Made by a program: the position numbers and the translations under genes
NCBI GenBank assembly: GCA_027704905.1
Contig: JANIIK010000702.1
Location: 124,001 to 188,000 of the forward strand
Direction of reading: 5' to 3'
Source of the DNA: Muraenolepis orangiensis
Taxonomy: Eukaryota > Chordata > Actinopteri > Gadiformes > Muraenolepididae
DNA: 64,000 nucleotides
Shown: in pieces, positions 10,553 to 21,843 of the stretch
How the letters are laid out: each line of letters opens with the position of its first letter
Position numbering within the stretch: the first letter of the stretch is position 1
Notes under the pieces: generated by a model
What the model was told of the DNA's origin: nothing
The model's input: the letters and a program-made list of their open reading frames with translations, nothing else
The model's database searches: none

Positions 10553-11330
10553 CTAGTTCTCATTCTGTCTGCAGTCTGCAGGTGCAGGTAGAGTGCACAG
10601 CACACATGGCTTGCTGGGAGGTGAATGTGTTCAAGGGAAGATGTGAATCTGAGACCCATCTAGATTTTTTGTTTTTTTAAGCCAGAAAACCAATGTTATC
10701 ATAGTCGAAGCAAATTATTGGTTTTGTCACGTTCAGTTAAAAAACAATGGCAGACACAGACAGACCTGTAGAAGCCAAACCTCAATGTATATGTTGAATC
10801 CACACAAAATATAAAATCACACATTAAAATATAGGAATATCGCAATATTAACAGAATCGCAATACACATATTGTATCAGCCCTCAAAAATCTAAATGTCT
10901 CATCGTGATGTCCTTGCTGATTCCCAGGCAAAGCTTTCCATGAGTTCAAAAACGCTTTTTGATTTATTTTTTAGGAACTCCGTCAAACTAAACTTCCTCA
11001 TCAAGTGGACATGGAAGATATTAACGGTTCCATTGTGTATTTGATCGGCAATACCATGTATATTTTCCTATGAATACAATGTGACTTACACGTAAGTGTG
11101 AAAATATGTCTCTACTGTCATATCATAATGAACAATTTTAGTCTTCAAAACTGCGAATCCATTTACGTTTAAGGCATGTTGTGGTGCGCTACGTTTAAAA
11201 CGCCTGCTGCTAGAGACGATTTCCATTTTCAAGTGTCGCAGTGTATTCGTTTTTAGGGGACATGTGATCCGTGTTGCCTAAATAAGACGTGAACACTTGA
11301 ACAGATCCGGCCGAAAGACACGCTGGTGTC
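10553..11330. other. Non-coding interval
   Basis: Ordinary AT-rich sequence with no supported ORF, repeat array or transposon terminus. Confidence 0.45.
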
Positions 11331-11412
11331 AAGTCAAGTCAAGTTTATTGGCACTTCACAGTTTACACGTATAAAGCATAAAGCAAAGTATAAAGTATAA
11401 AGTATAAAGCAG
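11331..11412 (-). mobile_element. LINE 3'-tail fragment, minus orientation
   Basis: AGTCAAGTCAAGTTTATTGG followed by CACTTCACAGTTTACA is the reverse complement of the LINE tail at 250-309. A short AAAGTAT tandem follows. Only the tail is present. Confidence 0.65.
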
Positions 11413-11464
11413 TGATGTCTGAAGAGAGAGGCTGAAAAGAGGTTGCATTATTTCCATTGAACAG

Positions 11465-12325
11465 GGGTGGGTTTCCCGATAACGTTGTCTCTTAGCGTGT
11501 TACGAAGACTTGAAAGGTATACCTTACTAAAGTTGTTTACTGTTCTACGTGTGTTCCCCGAACTATCCCTTAGGAGGCTGCTTAAGGTATACCTTCTTAC
11601 GTCCGACGTTGTGCTGAAATCGATGACTCGAGAATCGACTATTCACTCCAGGTAGCGACTGTTTCACCGCGTTATGAGAGGATGTGGTGTTCTTCATCAA
11701 TAAAACACTGCAGGAATACTAAAGAATATTGCATTTATCATGACTGAGAACATATTCATAGAATTTAAAACTTACAAACTCAATTATCAAACGGTAAATC
11801 TAATGATTGCCTACAGGTGGCACGAGCCCGCCACCTCAGATTGTGATATCAAGCCTCTTCCCGCTACACCACCTCAGCAAATTACGCCACCTACCAGTAC
11901 ACCTTATTTGGCAAGAAAAGGTTGATTTAAATATTTTTTATATCATTGTCATGGTGCCTTAAATAACTTTGCAATTAGGGTTGATTAACCAGCAGCCCAT
12001 CACATAACTGGTGTAGTTCACAATTCTCTCTGATTGGCTGACAATTTCAATAAAAGCGCACCAACAAGAAATGAACATGAGATATGTAACATGAGATATG
12101 TCAGGGCAAAAACATCGCAAAAAGAGGTCCGCCAGCGTCACCAATGTGGACATGGAGGTCATGCTGGATGAGGTGGCGCTGAATCGTGAAGCACTGTTTT
12201 TCGAGTTTTAGGAGTTTAAGAGGCGATTTCATGTTCAATAAAGTGCAAAATGTATCCACCGTAATGTACAATTTCAGCATGAAAACATTCCCATTAATGT
12301 GGTATTTTTGTTGTATATTATATCG
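11465..12325 (+). mobile_element. PIF/Harbinger element, copy 2, right end missing
   Basis: The left terminus GGGTGGGTTTCCCGA follows a CAG trinucleotide. The sequence then matches copies 1 and 3 through the SANT/Myb-like remnant. At about 12,325 it switches within a few dozen bases to the interior of the hAT family, so the right end is deleted. The remnant ORF carries a frameshift relative to copy 3 (extra base near 12,200). Confidence 0.8.
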
Positions 12326-12354
12326 CAATTTGTTTAATCATATCTGCTGTGCAA

Positions 12355-13942
12355 TACCGCATTTTCCCAGACGGTGGCGCCATTTCTCCATGTAAACGAC
12401 CGAGAGGGAGAATTAAAGAAATAAAAATAAAAAACTATACATAATATAAATATAAACCTCACTGTTACTCATTCTACTCTGTATTGTATATATGTATATT
12501 GACTGAACATTCCTTTACTTACTGCTTAATTTCTTTTTTACTTACTTTATTTTTACTGTATGTAGCACAATCTCAGGGGCTCATACAGAAACAAGCATTT
12601 CATCATAAAGTATTCTGTATTTTGTTGTGACAAATAATAAACAAACTTGAAACTTATGGTGAAAGAACATTTATTATATGGTGCTTCAATTAGCAATTAT
12701 GAACACAGTAATACCTAGTAGAAAATAAACGTAAGAAAAAAATATGGTCTTATATTAGAAAGCCTACCCAGTGTGCCATCAAAAATAATACCTAAATATG
12801 GTCTTACATTCGATTGTGCAAAAGTAATTAGAACAAAATAGAAGATAATAAAATAGACCTGATACAAGTCCTGAGATAAAATGCAATACAATGTTAAGCT
12901 TACAAATTAAAAGGTACTGGGTCCTATGTACACTACACTACTATACAATATACAGTTTAATCTATGTACCTATGCTATACTAACTATACAAGAACTACAC
13001 AACTATAACTATAACTATAGAACTATTCTCTCCTCAGACAGCAAGACGCGAACTGACTCATTAACAAATGCTTCTGAATTAAACTAATTAAATAAAATAC
13101 AAATGCTTAATACATTCGACCACAGCCTATATTAGCAGACAAACACACGGAGGACCCTGTAGCTAGCATTGGGGAAGCACGTGTCCACGATAAACTTACA
13201 AAACCCCAATCCACACCGTTTACATACAAATGACACAAGCTGCATGTTTATACAGCAAGACCAACATTTCTTATCCCCTTTACTTTACGTTTACATCGTC
13301 CACAATAAAAATAAATGTAAACCTATAACCGGGACAACAAAAACGAACCTCTCCTCAGACAGCAAGACGCGAACTGAGAGCAGAGCAGTACAGGCTTTAC
13401 AAATAAGGTTCAACTAGGCTACAATTGAGTGGCGCATGCGTGACTGGTTTCTTTGCTCACGCATTCATGCATGCGCCACTCAATTTGCTCACGCATGCGC
13501 CACTCAATTTGAGTGGCGCAAGCGTGACTGGTTTCTTTGTTCGGGCGCAAGAATATGCGCCCCCACAGATCGTATTTAGGACCCTTGATAGGCTACATTT
13601 ATTTGCTTGATCCATTTTCATTGGCCGCTTGCGCGCAGTGACGCAGAGTTCCTGGGCGCACCGGTCTTGCGCCCAGGTTTGGAGGTAGGTACTAGATTTC
13701 TATGAGAGTGACGTCAATGACAAACGAGGGGGGAGAATAGCACGCACAAAACAATGATTTATATTTGCTATATTAACGTTATTGTGCATTTTAAACACAA
13801 ACATACTTAAAATGAGTAATTATTATTCATTTTAAACATGTTTAGTTTATTTTTACACAATTATTATTTTATAATTAGATATTTTTCCTCTCTCAACCAG
13901 GTGGGGCAGCGCCCCTGCGCCCCTATGGACGAGCCGCTACTG
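12355..13942. mobile_element. Non-autonomous hAT element, copy 2, left end missing
   Basis: From the CCCAGACGGTGGCGCCATTT motif onward this tracks the element at 3,133-4,938, ending in GAGCCGCTACTG. The first about 65 bp are replaced by unrelated sequence at the junction with Harbinger copy 2. Only one copy of the internal duplicated segment is present. A foldback made of GAGTGGCGCATGCGTGA and its complement lies at about 13,427-13,512. Confidence 0.8.
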
Positions 13943-13947
13943 CCCTG

Positions 13948-15129
13948 GGGTGGGTTTCCCGATAACGTTGTCTCTTAGCGTGTTATGAAGACTTGAAAGG
14001 TATACCTTACTAAAGTTGTTTACTGTTCTACGTGTGTTCCCCGAACTATCCCTTAGGAGGCTGCTTAAGGTATACCTTCTTACGTCCGACGTTGTGCTGG
14101 AATCGATGACTCGAGAATCGACTTTTCACTCCAGGTAGCGACTGTTTCACCGCGTTATGAGAGGATGTGGTGTTCTTTATCAATAAAACACTGCAGGAAT
14201 ACTAAAGAATATTGCATTTATCATGACTGAGAACATATTCATAGAATTTAAAACTTACAAACTCAATTATCAAACGGTAAATCTAATGATTGCCTACAGG
14301 TGGCACGAGCCCGCCACCTCAGATTGTGATATCAAGCCTCTTCCCGCTACACCACCTCAGCAAATTACGCCACCTACCAGTACACCTTATTTGGCAAGAA
14401 AAGGTTGATTTAAATATTTTTTATATCATTGTCATGGTGCCTTAAATAACTTTGCAATTAGGGTTGATTAACCAGCAGCCCCATCACATAACTGGTGTAG
14501 TTCACAATTCTCTCTGATTGGCTGGCAATTTCAATAAAAGCGCACCAACAAGAAATGAACATTAGATATGTAACATGAGATATGTAACATGAGATATGTA
14601 ACATTAGATATGTAACATGAGATATGTCAGGGCAAAAACATCGCAAAAAGCGGTCCGCCAGCTTCACCAATGTGGACATGGAGGTCATGCTGGATGAGGT
14701 GGCGCTGAATCGTGAAGCACTGTTTTCGAGTTTTAGGAGTTTAAGAGGCGATTTCATGTTCAATAAAGTGCAAAATGTATCCACCGTAATGTACAATTTC
14801 TGCATGAAAACATTCCCATTAATGTGGTATTTTTGTTGTATATTATTACCGTTATGAACTACATATTGATTCACAGATTGAAATTATACTAGGCCAACAG
14901 CTGATTTCAGAGGCTTGCGGGTCGGAACAGTGGTGGCCACTAGCGGAGTGAGCTGACAACATCGCTAAGGTAGAGTTAAGAGAGGTCCAGACCTGCCTTA
15001 CGAAACTGTCACTTACGGAAGGTATACTTAGCTAAGAACGTTTCGGGAAACACGGCGAGACGTTAAGGTACAGCTTAAGGTGGAACTTACGAACGACGTA
15101 GCGTTAAGAAGGCTTCGGGAAACGCACCC
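13948..15129 (+). mobile_element. PIF/Harbinger element, copy 3, full length
   Basis: Both termini are present (GGGTGGGTTTCCCG and CGGGAAACGCACCC). The flanking trinucleotides are CTG (13,945-13,947) and CAG (15,130-15,132), both fitting a CWG target but not identical. The SANT/Myb-like remnant ORF lies at 14,624-14,857. Just upstream, a 14-bp unit (ATGAGATATGTAAC) is repeated about four times, unlike in the other copies. The element lies directly beside the end of hAT copy 2. Confidence 0.85.
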
Positions 15130-15295
15130 CAGATCAGATCAGCCATCAGGAGCACTTAGGATGCATCATTGTGACCGTTGGCCAACTCACCCAGCAAGCT
15201 ACCATCACACAGATACAAGCAGTGAAAAAGGGTCATGGATGTTTATTAACATTTAACAATAAAAGAACAATAGTCAATCAAACAAACCCAAACAA

Positions 15296-15777
15296 CTCTC
15301 GATCTACCGATCAGTCTTCGTTCCTACCCTCACCTATGGCCATGAGCAATGGGTAATGACCGAAAGGACGAGATCGCGAATACAAGCGGCCGAAATGAGT
15401 TTCCTCAGGAGGGTGGCTGGTATCTCCCTGAGGGATAGGGTGAGAAGCTCAGTCACTCGTGAGAGACTCGGAGTAGAGCCGCTGCTCCTTCGCGTAGAAA
15501 GGAGCCAGTTGAGGTGGTTCGGGCATCTAGTAAGGATGCTTCCTGGTCGCCTCCCGAGGGAGGTTTTCCAGGCACATCCAACTGGGAGGAGACCACGGGG
15601 CAGACCGAGGTACAGGTGGGGTGATTACATCTCCACACTGGCCTGGGAACGCCTCGGGATCCCCCAGTCAGAGCTAGTCGATGTTGCCAGGGAGAGGGAA
15701 GTTTGGAGTCCCCTGCTGGAGCTGCTGCCTCCGCGACCCGATTTCGGATAAGCGGGAGAAGATGGATGGATGGATGG
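15296..15777 (+). mobile_element. 5'-truncated Rex3-like (RTE-clade) LINE
   Basis: The copy encodes the C-terminal region of an ORF2 protein, with VPTLTYGHEQWVMTERTRSR, FGHLVRM and GRRPRGRPR motifs. It ends in (GATG)n, the tail described for Rex3. A perfect 14-bp target duplication (ACAAACCCAAACAA) flanks it at 15,282-15,295 and 15,778-15,791. About 145 codons remain, with no polymerase catalytic core. Confidence 0.88.
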
Positions 15778-15852
15778 ACAAACCCAAACAAGAAAACCAA
15801 ATTAGGAACTGAGAATGGATTTAAACAAAACCAATGAATAAATACAAATGAT

Positions 15853-16092
15853 TTAAACAAAACCAAAGTGTGGGGCCTGAATAATACCAGACTCCATATA
15901 TTCAATGTGTAATTTGTGTGCAGGCTTATTTTCCGCTTTTAACAACCGCAACACTGCTTGCATGTTTTCCAATACACTCTCCATGTCTGTAAGAACCGTG
16001 TACACATCTCTGAAGAACGTCATGGAGTTCCTCATAGCGACAGTGAAGGAAATTAGAAATCCAAATCCATTTGTGAAGGTTGCGTTTCATAT
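15853..16092 (-). CDS. Unidentified minus-strand ORF
   Basis: The frame is open from about 16,090 to 15,853, with the first ATG at 16,035 giving 60 codons. The peptide is helix-rich (MRNSMTFFRDVYTVLTDMES, then VLENMQAVLRLLKAENK). I do not recognise the family. The amphipathic-helix pattern could be a host exon or a transposon accessory protein. No matching splice partner was established, so this is only a candidate. Confidence 0.2.
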
Positions 16093-16189
16093 TGATGTAA
16101 TAGTTGCCGACATTGATCGTAGATATACTCCCAAGAGATTGCGGCTTTGCTGGTCATCCTGAAGACTATACACAAATACAAAATACAAG

Positions 16190-16940
16190 CTTATTAGAAT
16201 CCTGAAAAGATATTATGTTACATGCTGCGTAAATCAAATTGCCATTAAGGTAGCCCTTAACAATTAAAAAAATCATCTTTCAGCCACAACATTTGTCATA
16301 AGCATAAATCCTTACCGGTCCATAATAATCCAATCTTCGAATTTCGGTTTTACGGGCCTACAGCCTATGTAATTTCGAGTAATTTCGAGTCAAGTCGTTT
16401 AGACGTCCGTTGGAACTAATAGCACGCTAAGCTAGTGACCTCTCGTCATTGAGCTCGGGGTTCCAAGCAAATCGGGGTTCCAAGCGAGCTCGAATAGGAG
16501 CTGAACGCACCACGGACCGCTGATTGGTCAGAGAGACTCGTCACAAGACTCTGACTGACTCACCCACACACAACCCATTACCGGATCGCTACAGTATTCA
16601 TCCGCCGCTTGGTCACGTGGGTCCAGGTCACGTTCACCGCCATCTCACTGCCAGAACGTATTCATCTGCTGCTTAGTTTAGTCTGCCATCTGATGTTAAC
16701 TTATTTTAATGGTGAATTTCAACCATTGTAACCCTATCATGTGTAGTCTCTCGGGCCGACATAAGATGAGGACTGTCTAGGGTAGGCCTATTACCACCGC
16801 TGCAGCTATGGTGTCCTGACTTTAAAACTGGACTCAAGTCAAACAATCTTTTACCATGGACAATAATAGGCCATGTGCTTTGAAAATGACTTTAACAATA
16901 TGGTTTGGAAGTGGGATACTCTACTTGTTTGGGGGGTTTG
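16190..16940. other. Non-coding interval
   Basis: No supported gene. A short GGGGTTCCAAGC tandem lies near 16,457-16,480. The rest is unique-looking. Confidence 0.4.
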
Positions 16941-16947
16941 TTAAATG

Positions 16948-17400
16948 CAGCGGTCCCCAACCTTTTCCAAGTCAGGGCCCACTTAAGAATCTAAAAATGT
17001 TCGCTGCCCACATTCAACCATAAACAATACGGAGGCTACTACTTTTTATGTTAATTAGAAAAGGAGCTGGCCATCAGTAACAAACTAAATAAACTAAAAA
17101 GTGAGTGGCTGTCTGCAACAGGCAAATTAATAACCATTTCATTCAGAACACACATTGGAATTAGAAAAGGAGCTGGTCATCAGTAACAAACAGACATGAG
17201 AAACTAAAAAGTGAGGGGCTGCAAGTTGCAACCCCCCCCCCCCCCCCCCCCCATCAGCTCCGTGGATGAAGAATAAGCAACCGGTCCGTTTGCATGGATT
17301 TACCGTAAAGGTGAGAATACGCGCGCATTCAAAATTGAGGAGCGGCTGATTTGCCAAAGAATTTGCGAGTGGCGGCTCACTTGTGACCATCCCAATGCAC
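16948..17400 (+). mobile_element. hAT-like fragment with one terminus
   Basis: CAGCGGTCCCCAACCTTTTC is a hAT-type terminus. The interior holds two copies of TTAGAAAAGGAGCTGG...CATCAGTAACAAAC about 100 bp apart and a 21-nt C run (17,232-17,252). No opposite terminus or 8-bp duplication was found, so boundaries are approximate. Confidence 0.4.
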
Positions 17401-17439
17401 TTTAAACACTAACTGCAGAATATCAGTGCTCTGTGGAAA

Positions 17440-17466
17440 TAGTTAATAATAATAATAATTATTATT

Positions 17467-17499
<33 letters not shown>

Positions 17500-17520
17500 T
17501 ATTATTATTATTATTATTGA
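17440..17520. repeat. AAT/ATT microsatellite with foldback
   Basis: Alternating blocks of AAT and ATT triplets are self-complementary and could form a long hairpin. Confidence 0.85.
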
Positions 17521-17879
17521 ATTGCCACAACAAATCAGATTAATAGATAGTGGGAATAATTCGTTTCAGCCTTTATGTGCTCAGATTGAATCTATAGGGG
17601 GATTATCTCAGTATAAAGGTCGATAATAATTAATATGCAGATGAATTATTATTATATATTGTATATATTATGACGCACCGAATGAATTCACGTTGTATAT
17701 AAAAGCGCGATTCTAGCCCCCTGTAGCTGTGAAGACGTGACAATTTGTCATAAATTTGGGCAAAATATTAATTTTAAACCATAAGTTGGTGTTGAACACA
17801 TTTGCTCACTTCGTACCCCTGAAACTCGATTGACTGATTTGAATTAATAACGATTTCATTCAGAAGACCAACGACAAAA

Positions 17880-18330
17880 CCACTTGCAATGCATTCACGG
17901 ACCACTAGGGGCATCAGGAAGACCAACGACGGGGAGGACGACAAGAGTAACGACAAGACCAACGACCGGGAAGACGACGTGCCTAACAACACGGCCAACA
18001 GCGGCCCACTTGCAATGCATTCACGGACGACAGGAGTAAAAACACGACCAACAACAGGGAAGATGACAAGAGTAACGACACATCAGCACGTCATATATAC
18101 ATCGACATCATCAAACGACAAATTAGGACGACATTAACATGGACATTAACATCAACATGTATTTTTGGCACTAATGGAACCCCATAGTCAATGCGTCAAC
18201 ACGTCAACACGTCAACACGTCAACACATCAACAAGTCAACGCGTCAACACGTCAACACGTCAACACGTCAACATGTCACACTGTCAACATCGTCAACTCG
18301 TCAACACGTCAACTGGTCCTCCAACAAGCT
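17880..18330. repeat. Minisatellites, including an 8-bp GTCAACAC array
   Basis: From 17,885 to 18,060 there is a diffuse repeat of ACCAACGAC/GACGAC motifs, with TGCAATGCATTCACGGAC occurring twice. From about 18,184 to 18,312 an 8-bp unit GTCAACAC is repeated about 15 times with some variants. ORFs over these arrays are by-products of the repeat. Confidence 0.8.
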
Positions 18331-18381
18331 CCTCCTTTCCAGTCTCTCCTCCTCCTCTTTCCCACTGTGAGGGTCACTCAC

Positions 18382-18432
18382 CTTCATGTCGTCTGAGAGC
18401 TGTTTCCTCATCAGCAAGTGCTCCATGAAGCC
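18382..18432 (-). CDS. Candidate 51-bp host exon
   Basis: On the minus strand a CTAG acceptor precedes exactly 17 codons (GFMEHLLMRKQLSDDMK), followed by a strong donor AAG|GTGAGT. The exact multiple of three and the good donor suggest a real exon. The pyrimidine tract is poor, and I cannot name the protein or link it to other exons. It could belong to the minus-strand gene at 52-58 kb, but this is unproven. Confidence 0.3.
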
Positions 18433-18439
18433 CTAGAGT

Positions 18440-19120
18440 TCAGACACAACACTCTGTCTCTCAACATGTCAAACTAAACTTGATAAGGAAGTAAACAATG
18501 TGAAGTCAAAACAATAACAGATTTACCCAGGAAGAGATCATTAGAATAAAGGTGCCATATTGGTTTGAAATGGCACCGTACAGCTAGCACAAATAGCCCA
18601 ATCAGCACAGGCTCAATCCTCAGTTTAGTTACAGGGCCCAAAAGAGACCACTGGTTTAGAAAACATTGTCCACAGTTGACCACCAACATGAATTCCAGGG
18701 CGAATTTAAACTTAAACTAAACGTGAGAAACCGATAAGATGCAGTGAGCCCATTTAAAGATGCTGTAGGTAAGATCCAATGGTATGAAGAGAGCAGAAAA
18801 GAAGAGGAGACAGCAAGATTTTGAAACTAAAAAACCAAACCTTCTCCCTCCCTCCCTAGGATTCCCTACATTTCTCCACTATTGAGAAGTGTTGCATTTC
18901 CTGCACCTGTGATTGACAGGCAAGATGGATTCCCCGAACCAATCAGTGAAGAGATGCCCTGATTGGTCCGAAATGACCCGGGAAGCGTCTAAATACTAAT
19001 GTCTCAAACAGAGGCCGGCTTGGTTAACTAGAGACAGATATTATTACTCTCTGACTCACAAATAGCTGACATCTTAACTTGATCCTTGATCCTTGATCAT
19101 CTTATCTTGATAAATACTCT
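18440..19120. other. Non-coding interval
   Basis: I see no gene, repeat array or transposon terminus that can be supported. Confidence 0.4.
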
Positions 19121-19124
19121 TTAA

Positions 19125-20175
19125 GGCCCCGATCACACTAAAGCGTTTTTGTAGCAGAAGGCGCCTTTCCAATGGTTTGCGCATGGTATGAGCTCTTTTT
19201 AATGCGCTCTGATTATGCATATGTAATGCGCTCTGTTTATGAGCTCTGTTTATGTGCTCTGTTATGTGCTCTGTTTATGCGCTCTGTTTATGCGCTGTTT
19301 ATGAGCTCTGTTTATGAGCTCTGATTATGAGCTCTGTTTATGAGCTCTGATTATGAGCTCTGTTTATGTGCTCTGTTTATGTGCTCTGTTTATGAGCTCT
19401 GTTTATGTGCTCTGTTTATGTGCTCTGTTTATGAGCTCTGTTTATGTGCTCTGTTTATGTGCTCTGATTATGAGCTCTGTTTATGTGCTCTGTTTATGAG
19501 CTCTGTTTAGGAGCTCTGTTTATGAGCTCTGTTTATGAGCTCTGTTTAGGAGCTCTGTTTATGAGCTCTGTTTATGAGCTCTGTTAGGGCGTTGGGCGCT
19601 TCGCGGCCTTTTTTGCATCGAGCAAGTTTCACCGAGTTGGTGTTTTATACATCCGAGCAGAAAGGTGCCCGACATTATACACAAGTGTTTCATTGTCCAA
19701 TCAATTGAATTTAGAGGCGGGACTTAGGTGGTAATCCCGCAAACACACATGGAGGAGAGACTGATCGATGCTACTGATACCCGGGGCTGTATGATTTCAC
19801 TGATCGGAATTACCACAATGTTTTTAAAAAGCCTGGAGGCAAATCAGCACAGCACTTGAGATATCGGGTAAGGCGCTTCCATTCATTTAAACTGTACTAA
19901 TTAACGTAGCTTCAACGCGAGTGTAACATTAGGTTAAGCAACTGAGTAGCTATTAGCTAACATCATTGTTTTCCCTGTATTGTTAGAGAAGGAATGCAGT
20001 ACAAAGTGGAAGTAACTCAGGGACAAGTACATGAAGCAAAGGAGGGCAGAGAAAGAGAAACAGAGTGGGGGGAAGGAGGGGCCTGAAAGGTGGAGCTTTA
20101 TGGAGATTTAGTCCTTTCTTGAGCCCCATCTTAAGGAGAGACCAACGTTTAACTTGGAGTCAGCCAGGACAGTAA
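19125..20175 (+). pseudogene. Degenerate PIF/Harbinger-like locus with MADF-domain gene remnant
   Basis: GGCCCCGATCACACTAAAGC at 19,125 resembles a Harbinger-type terminus. From about 19,750 the sequence encodes a MADF-like domain in pieces: MEERLID, then (after a frame change) LYDFTDRNYHNVFKK. An intron follows (GTAAGG donor near 19,868, TTAGAG acceptor near 19,987). The second exon reads TKWK-stop-LRDKYMKQRRAEKEKQ and ERWSFMEI-stop-SFLEPHL. The stops and frame change show a pseudogene. MADF proteins are DNA-binding partners of PIF/Harbinger transposases and also occur as host genes. The matching right terminus was not found. Confidence 0.5.
19185..19588. repeat. 13-bp GAGCTC/GTGCTC tandem array
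   Basis: About 30 copies of a 13-bp unit (TTTATGAGCTCTG, variant TTTATGTGCTCTG) lie between the putative Harbinger terminus and the MADF remnant. The GAGCTC core is a palindrome. Confidence 0.9.
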
Positions 20176-20940
20176 CGTTACTGTTGAGTCTCTCCTTTGC
20201 CCTATGGTGTCACTAGTTGAGGTAGGTGTAAGGACCAAGGACCTGGAGTGGAGGGTGAAGTGGTAAAAGTCAGTGAGACGGCATGCACAACAGATTGCAT
20301 GTGACCATAATGAATGTTATCAATTCCACCTGCGCTTACCCTGCAATAACCCTGTGCTTATCCTGCTCTGACATGTCCAAATTAAATGAGCGCTATGAAA
20401 ATCTGTTCAGTGTTTAACACCGGCGTTATCTCAGGATGATCCCCTACAACTTCAACATCTTCACCGACACCATCCGAGCCTCCCGGCACACCTGCACATC
20501 CTCCACACAGTGTGTCCCAGGTGGTGGAGACTCCCATCCCACAGGTTAGCGGAGGGAGAGGCCGAGCCGCCCAGAGGAGAGCAGGGCGTGGAGGAGAGCT
20601 GTCAGAGTACCAGAAAGAAGCCAACAGCACCTCTACATATTCAATCATGAAGTACCTTCAGCTGACAGTCCAGTGTGTCTCGGAGCCTCCCGGAGGTGGG
20701 AGGGTATACCCTCAGCTCCTGGACCTGTAGGGCCTGGACCGGTGGTCTTCCCCTTACAGCCGGACCCCGTCCCGGGTCAGAACCAAGTGGAGGAACCGGG
20801 CTCTTTCTCTGGATCATCAACATACACACAGTGTGTGAGCTGTGTGCTTATAAAGTCATGTCAGTCAGCGCTGAGGGTTTATTGTTAGAAAGTCATTTAA
20901 GTCAACTCTCAGATCTGATCATATGGTACCAGGAGGAACA
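20176..20940. other. Non-coding or decayed coding interval
   Basis: Proline/serine-rich open stretches on the plus strand around 20,440-20,640 could be the decayed C-terminal part of the MADF pseudogene. No domain can be recognised. ORFs on both strands look incidental. Confidence 0.3.
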
Positions 20941-20956
20941 CCCTGTCCACCATGTG

Positions 20957-21004
<48 letters not shown>
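20957..21004. repeat. (TG)n microsatellite
   Basis: About 24 TG dinucleotides in a row. A CA tract of similar length lies at 21,249-21,306, with TA tracts around 21,462-21,508. Confidence 0.95.
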
Positions 21005-21006
<2 letters not shown>

Positions 21007-21135
21007 TCGCTTAAGCACCTCGCAATTGATCAAGCAAACAAAATGAGAAACAAGAAGATGTGGTGATAGGGGTCAACGACCCGCGACCAGCACACACCTG
21101 AGTAACCTCAGTAAGTGTGTGTGCGGACCTCTACC

Positions 21136-21248
21136 TCTGGGTATGTGCGGCAGTTGTGGTTTCGGAGGTTGGGAGGCCGGATGATGAGGCTCTGTTGACC
21201 AGGCAGCCTCTGGACCGGTCGTAATATGGTGATAGTAGATTGACCTGG

Positions 21249-21249
<1 letters not shown>
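21136..21249 (-). CDS. Candidate minus-strand exon of unknown gene
   Basis: On the minus strand a TTCCAG acceptor following a long TG tract precedes an open stretch that includes QQSLIIRPPNLRNHNCRTYPE, ended by a GAG|GTAGAG donor. The splice signals are reasonable and the peptide is not repetitive. I do not recognise it. It lies in the same orientation as the host gene at 52-58 kb and could be a distal exon, or noise. Confidence 0.3.
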
Positions 21250-21313
<64 letters not shown>

Positions 21314-21482
21314 GGACCAAACAGCGATAGACATGACCGAAACAATACACACACAAACACCCACACACCCACACTATTATCTTATTATTATCATATATAT
21401 ATAAATAAATATACATAGTGTACTGTATATATAGAATGTACTGTTTATGTTTATAGAATGTACTGTATATATATATATAGAT

Positions 21483-21514
<32 letters not shown>

Positions 21515-21610
21515 CACAGGTATATACATAGTGTACTTTATATACTGTATACAGAATGAAGTGTTCATGTTAATATAATGTACTGTATATATTACATATT
21601 ATATATATAT

Positions 21611-21801
21611 CTAGTGTATAGTAGTATAGCGTCCTGTCTACTATACACTGTGTGTATATCTAATCTATATCTAGTGTATAGTAGTATAGCGTCCTGTCTA
21701 CTATACACTGTGTGTATATCTAATCTATATCTAGTGTATAGTAGTATAGCGTCCTGTCTACTATACACTGTGTGTATATCTAATCTATATATAGTGTATA
21801 G
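21611..21801. repeat. 60-bp satellite, left part
   Basis: Three exact 60-bp units plus 11 bp. Each unit contains an 11-bp inverted repeat (GTGTATAGTAG and CTACTATACAC) around a 13-nt loop. The array continues at 23,795-23,879 after a transposon insertion. The 87-codon ORFs on both strands are repeat artefacts. Confidence 0.95.
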
Positions 21802-21843
21802 CAGTGGCGAAGCGTGTCTATCACAACTGGGCCTTCTGTAGAC

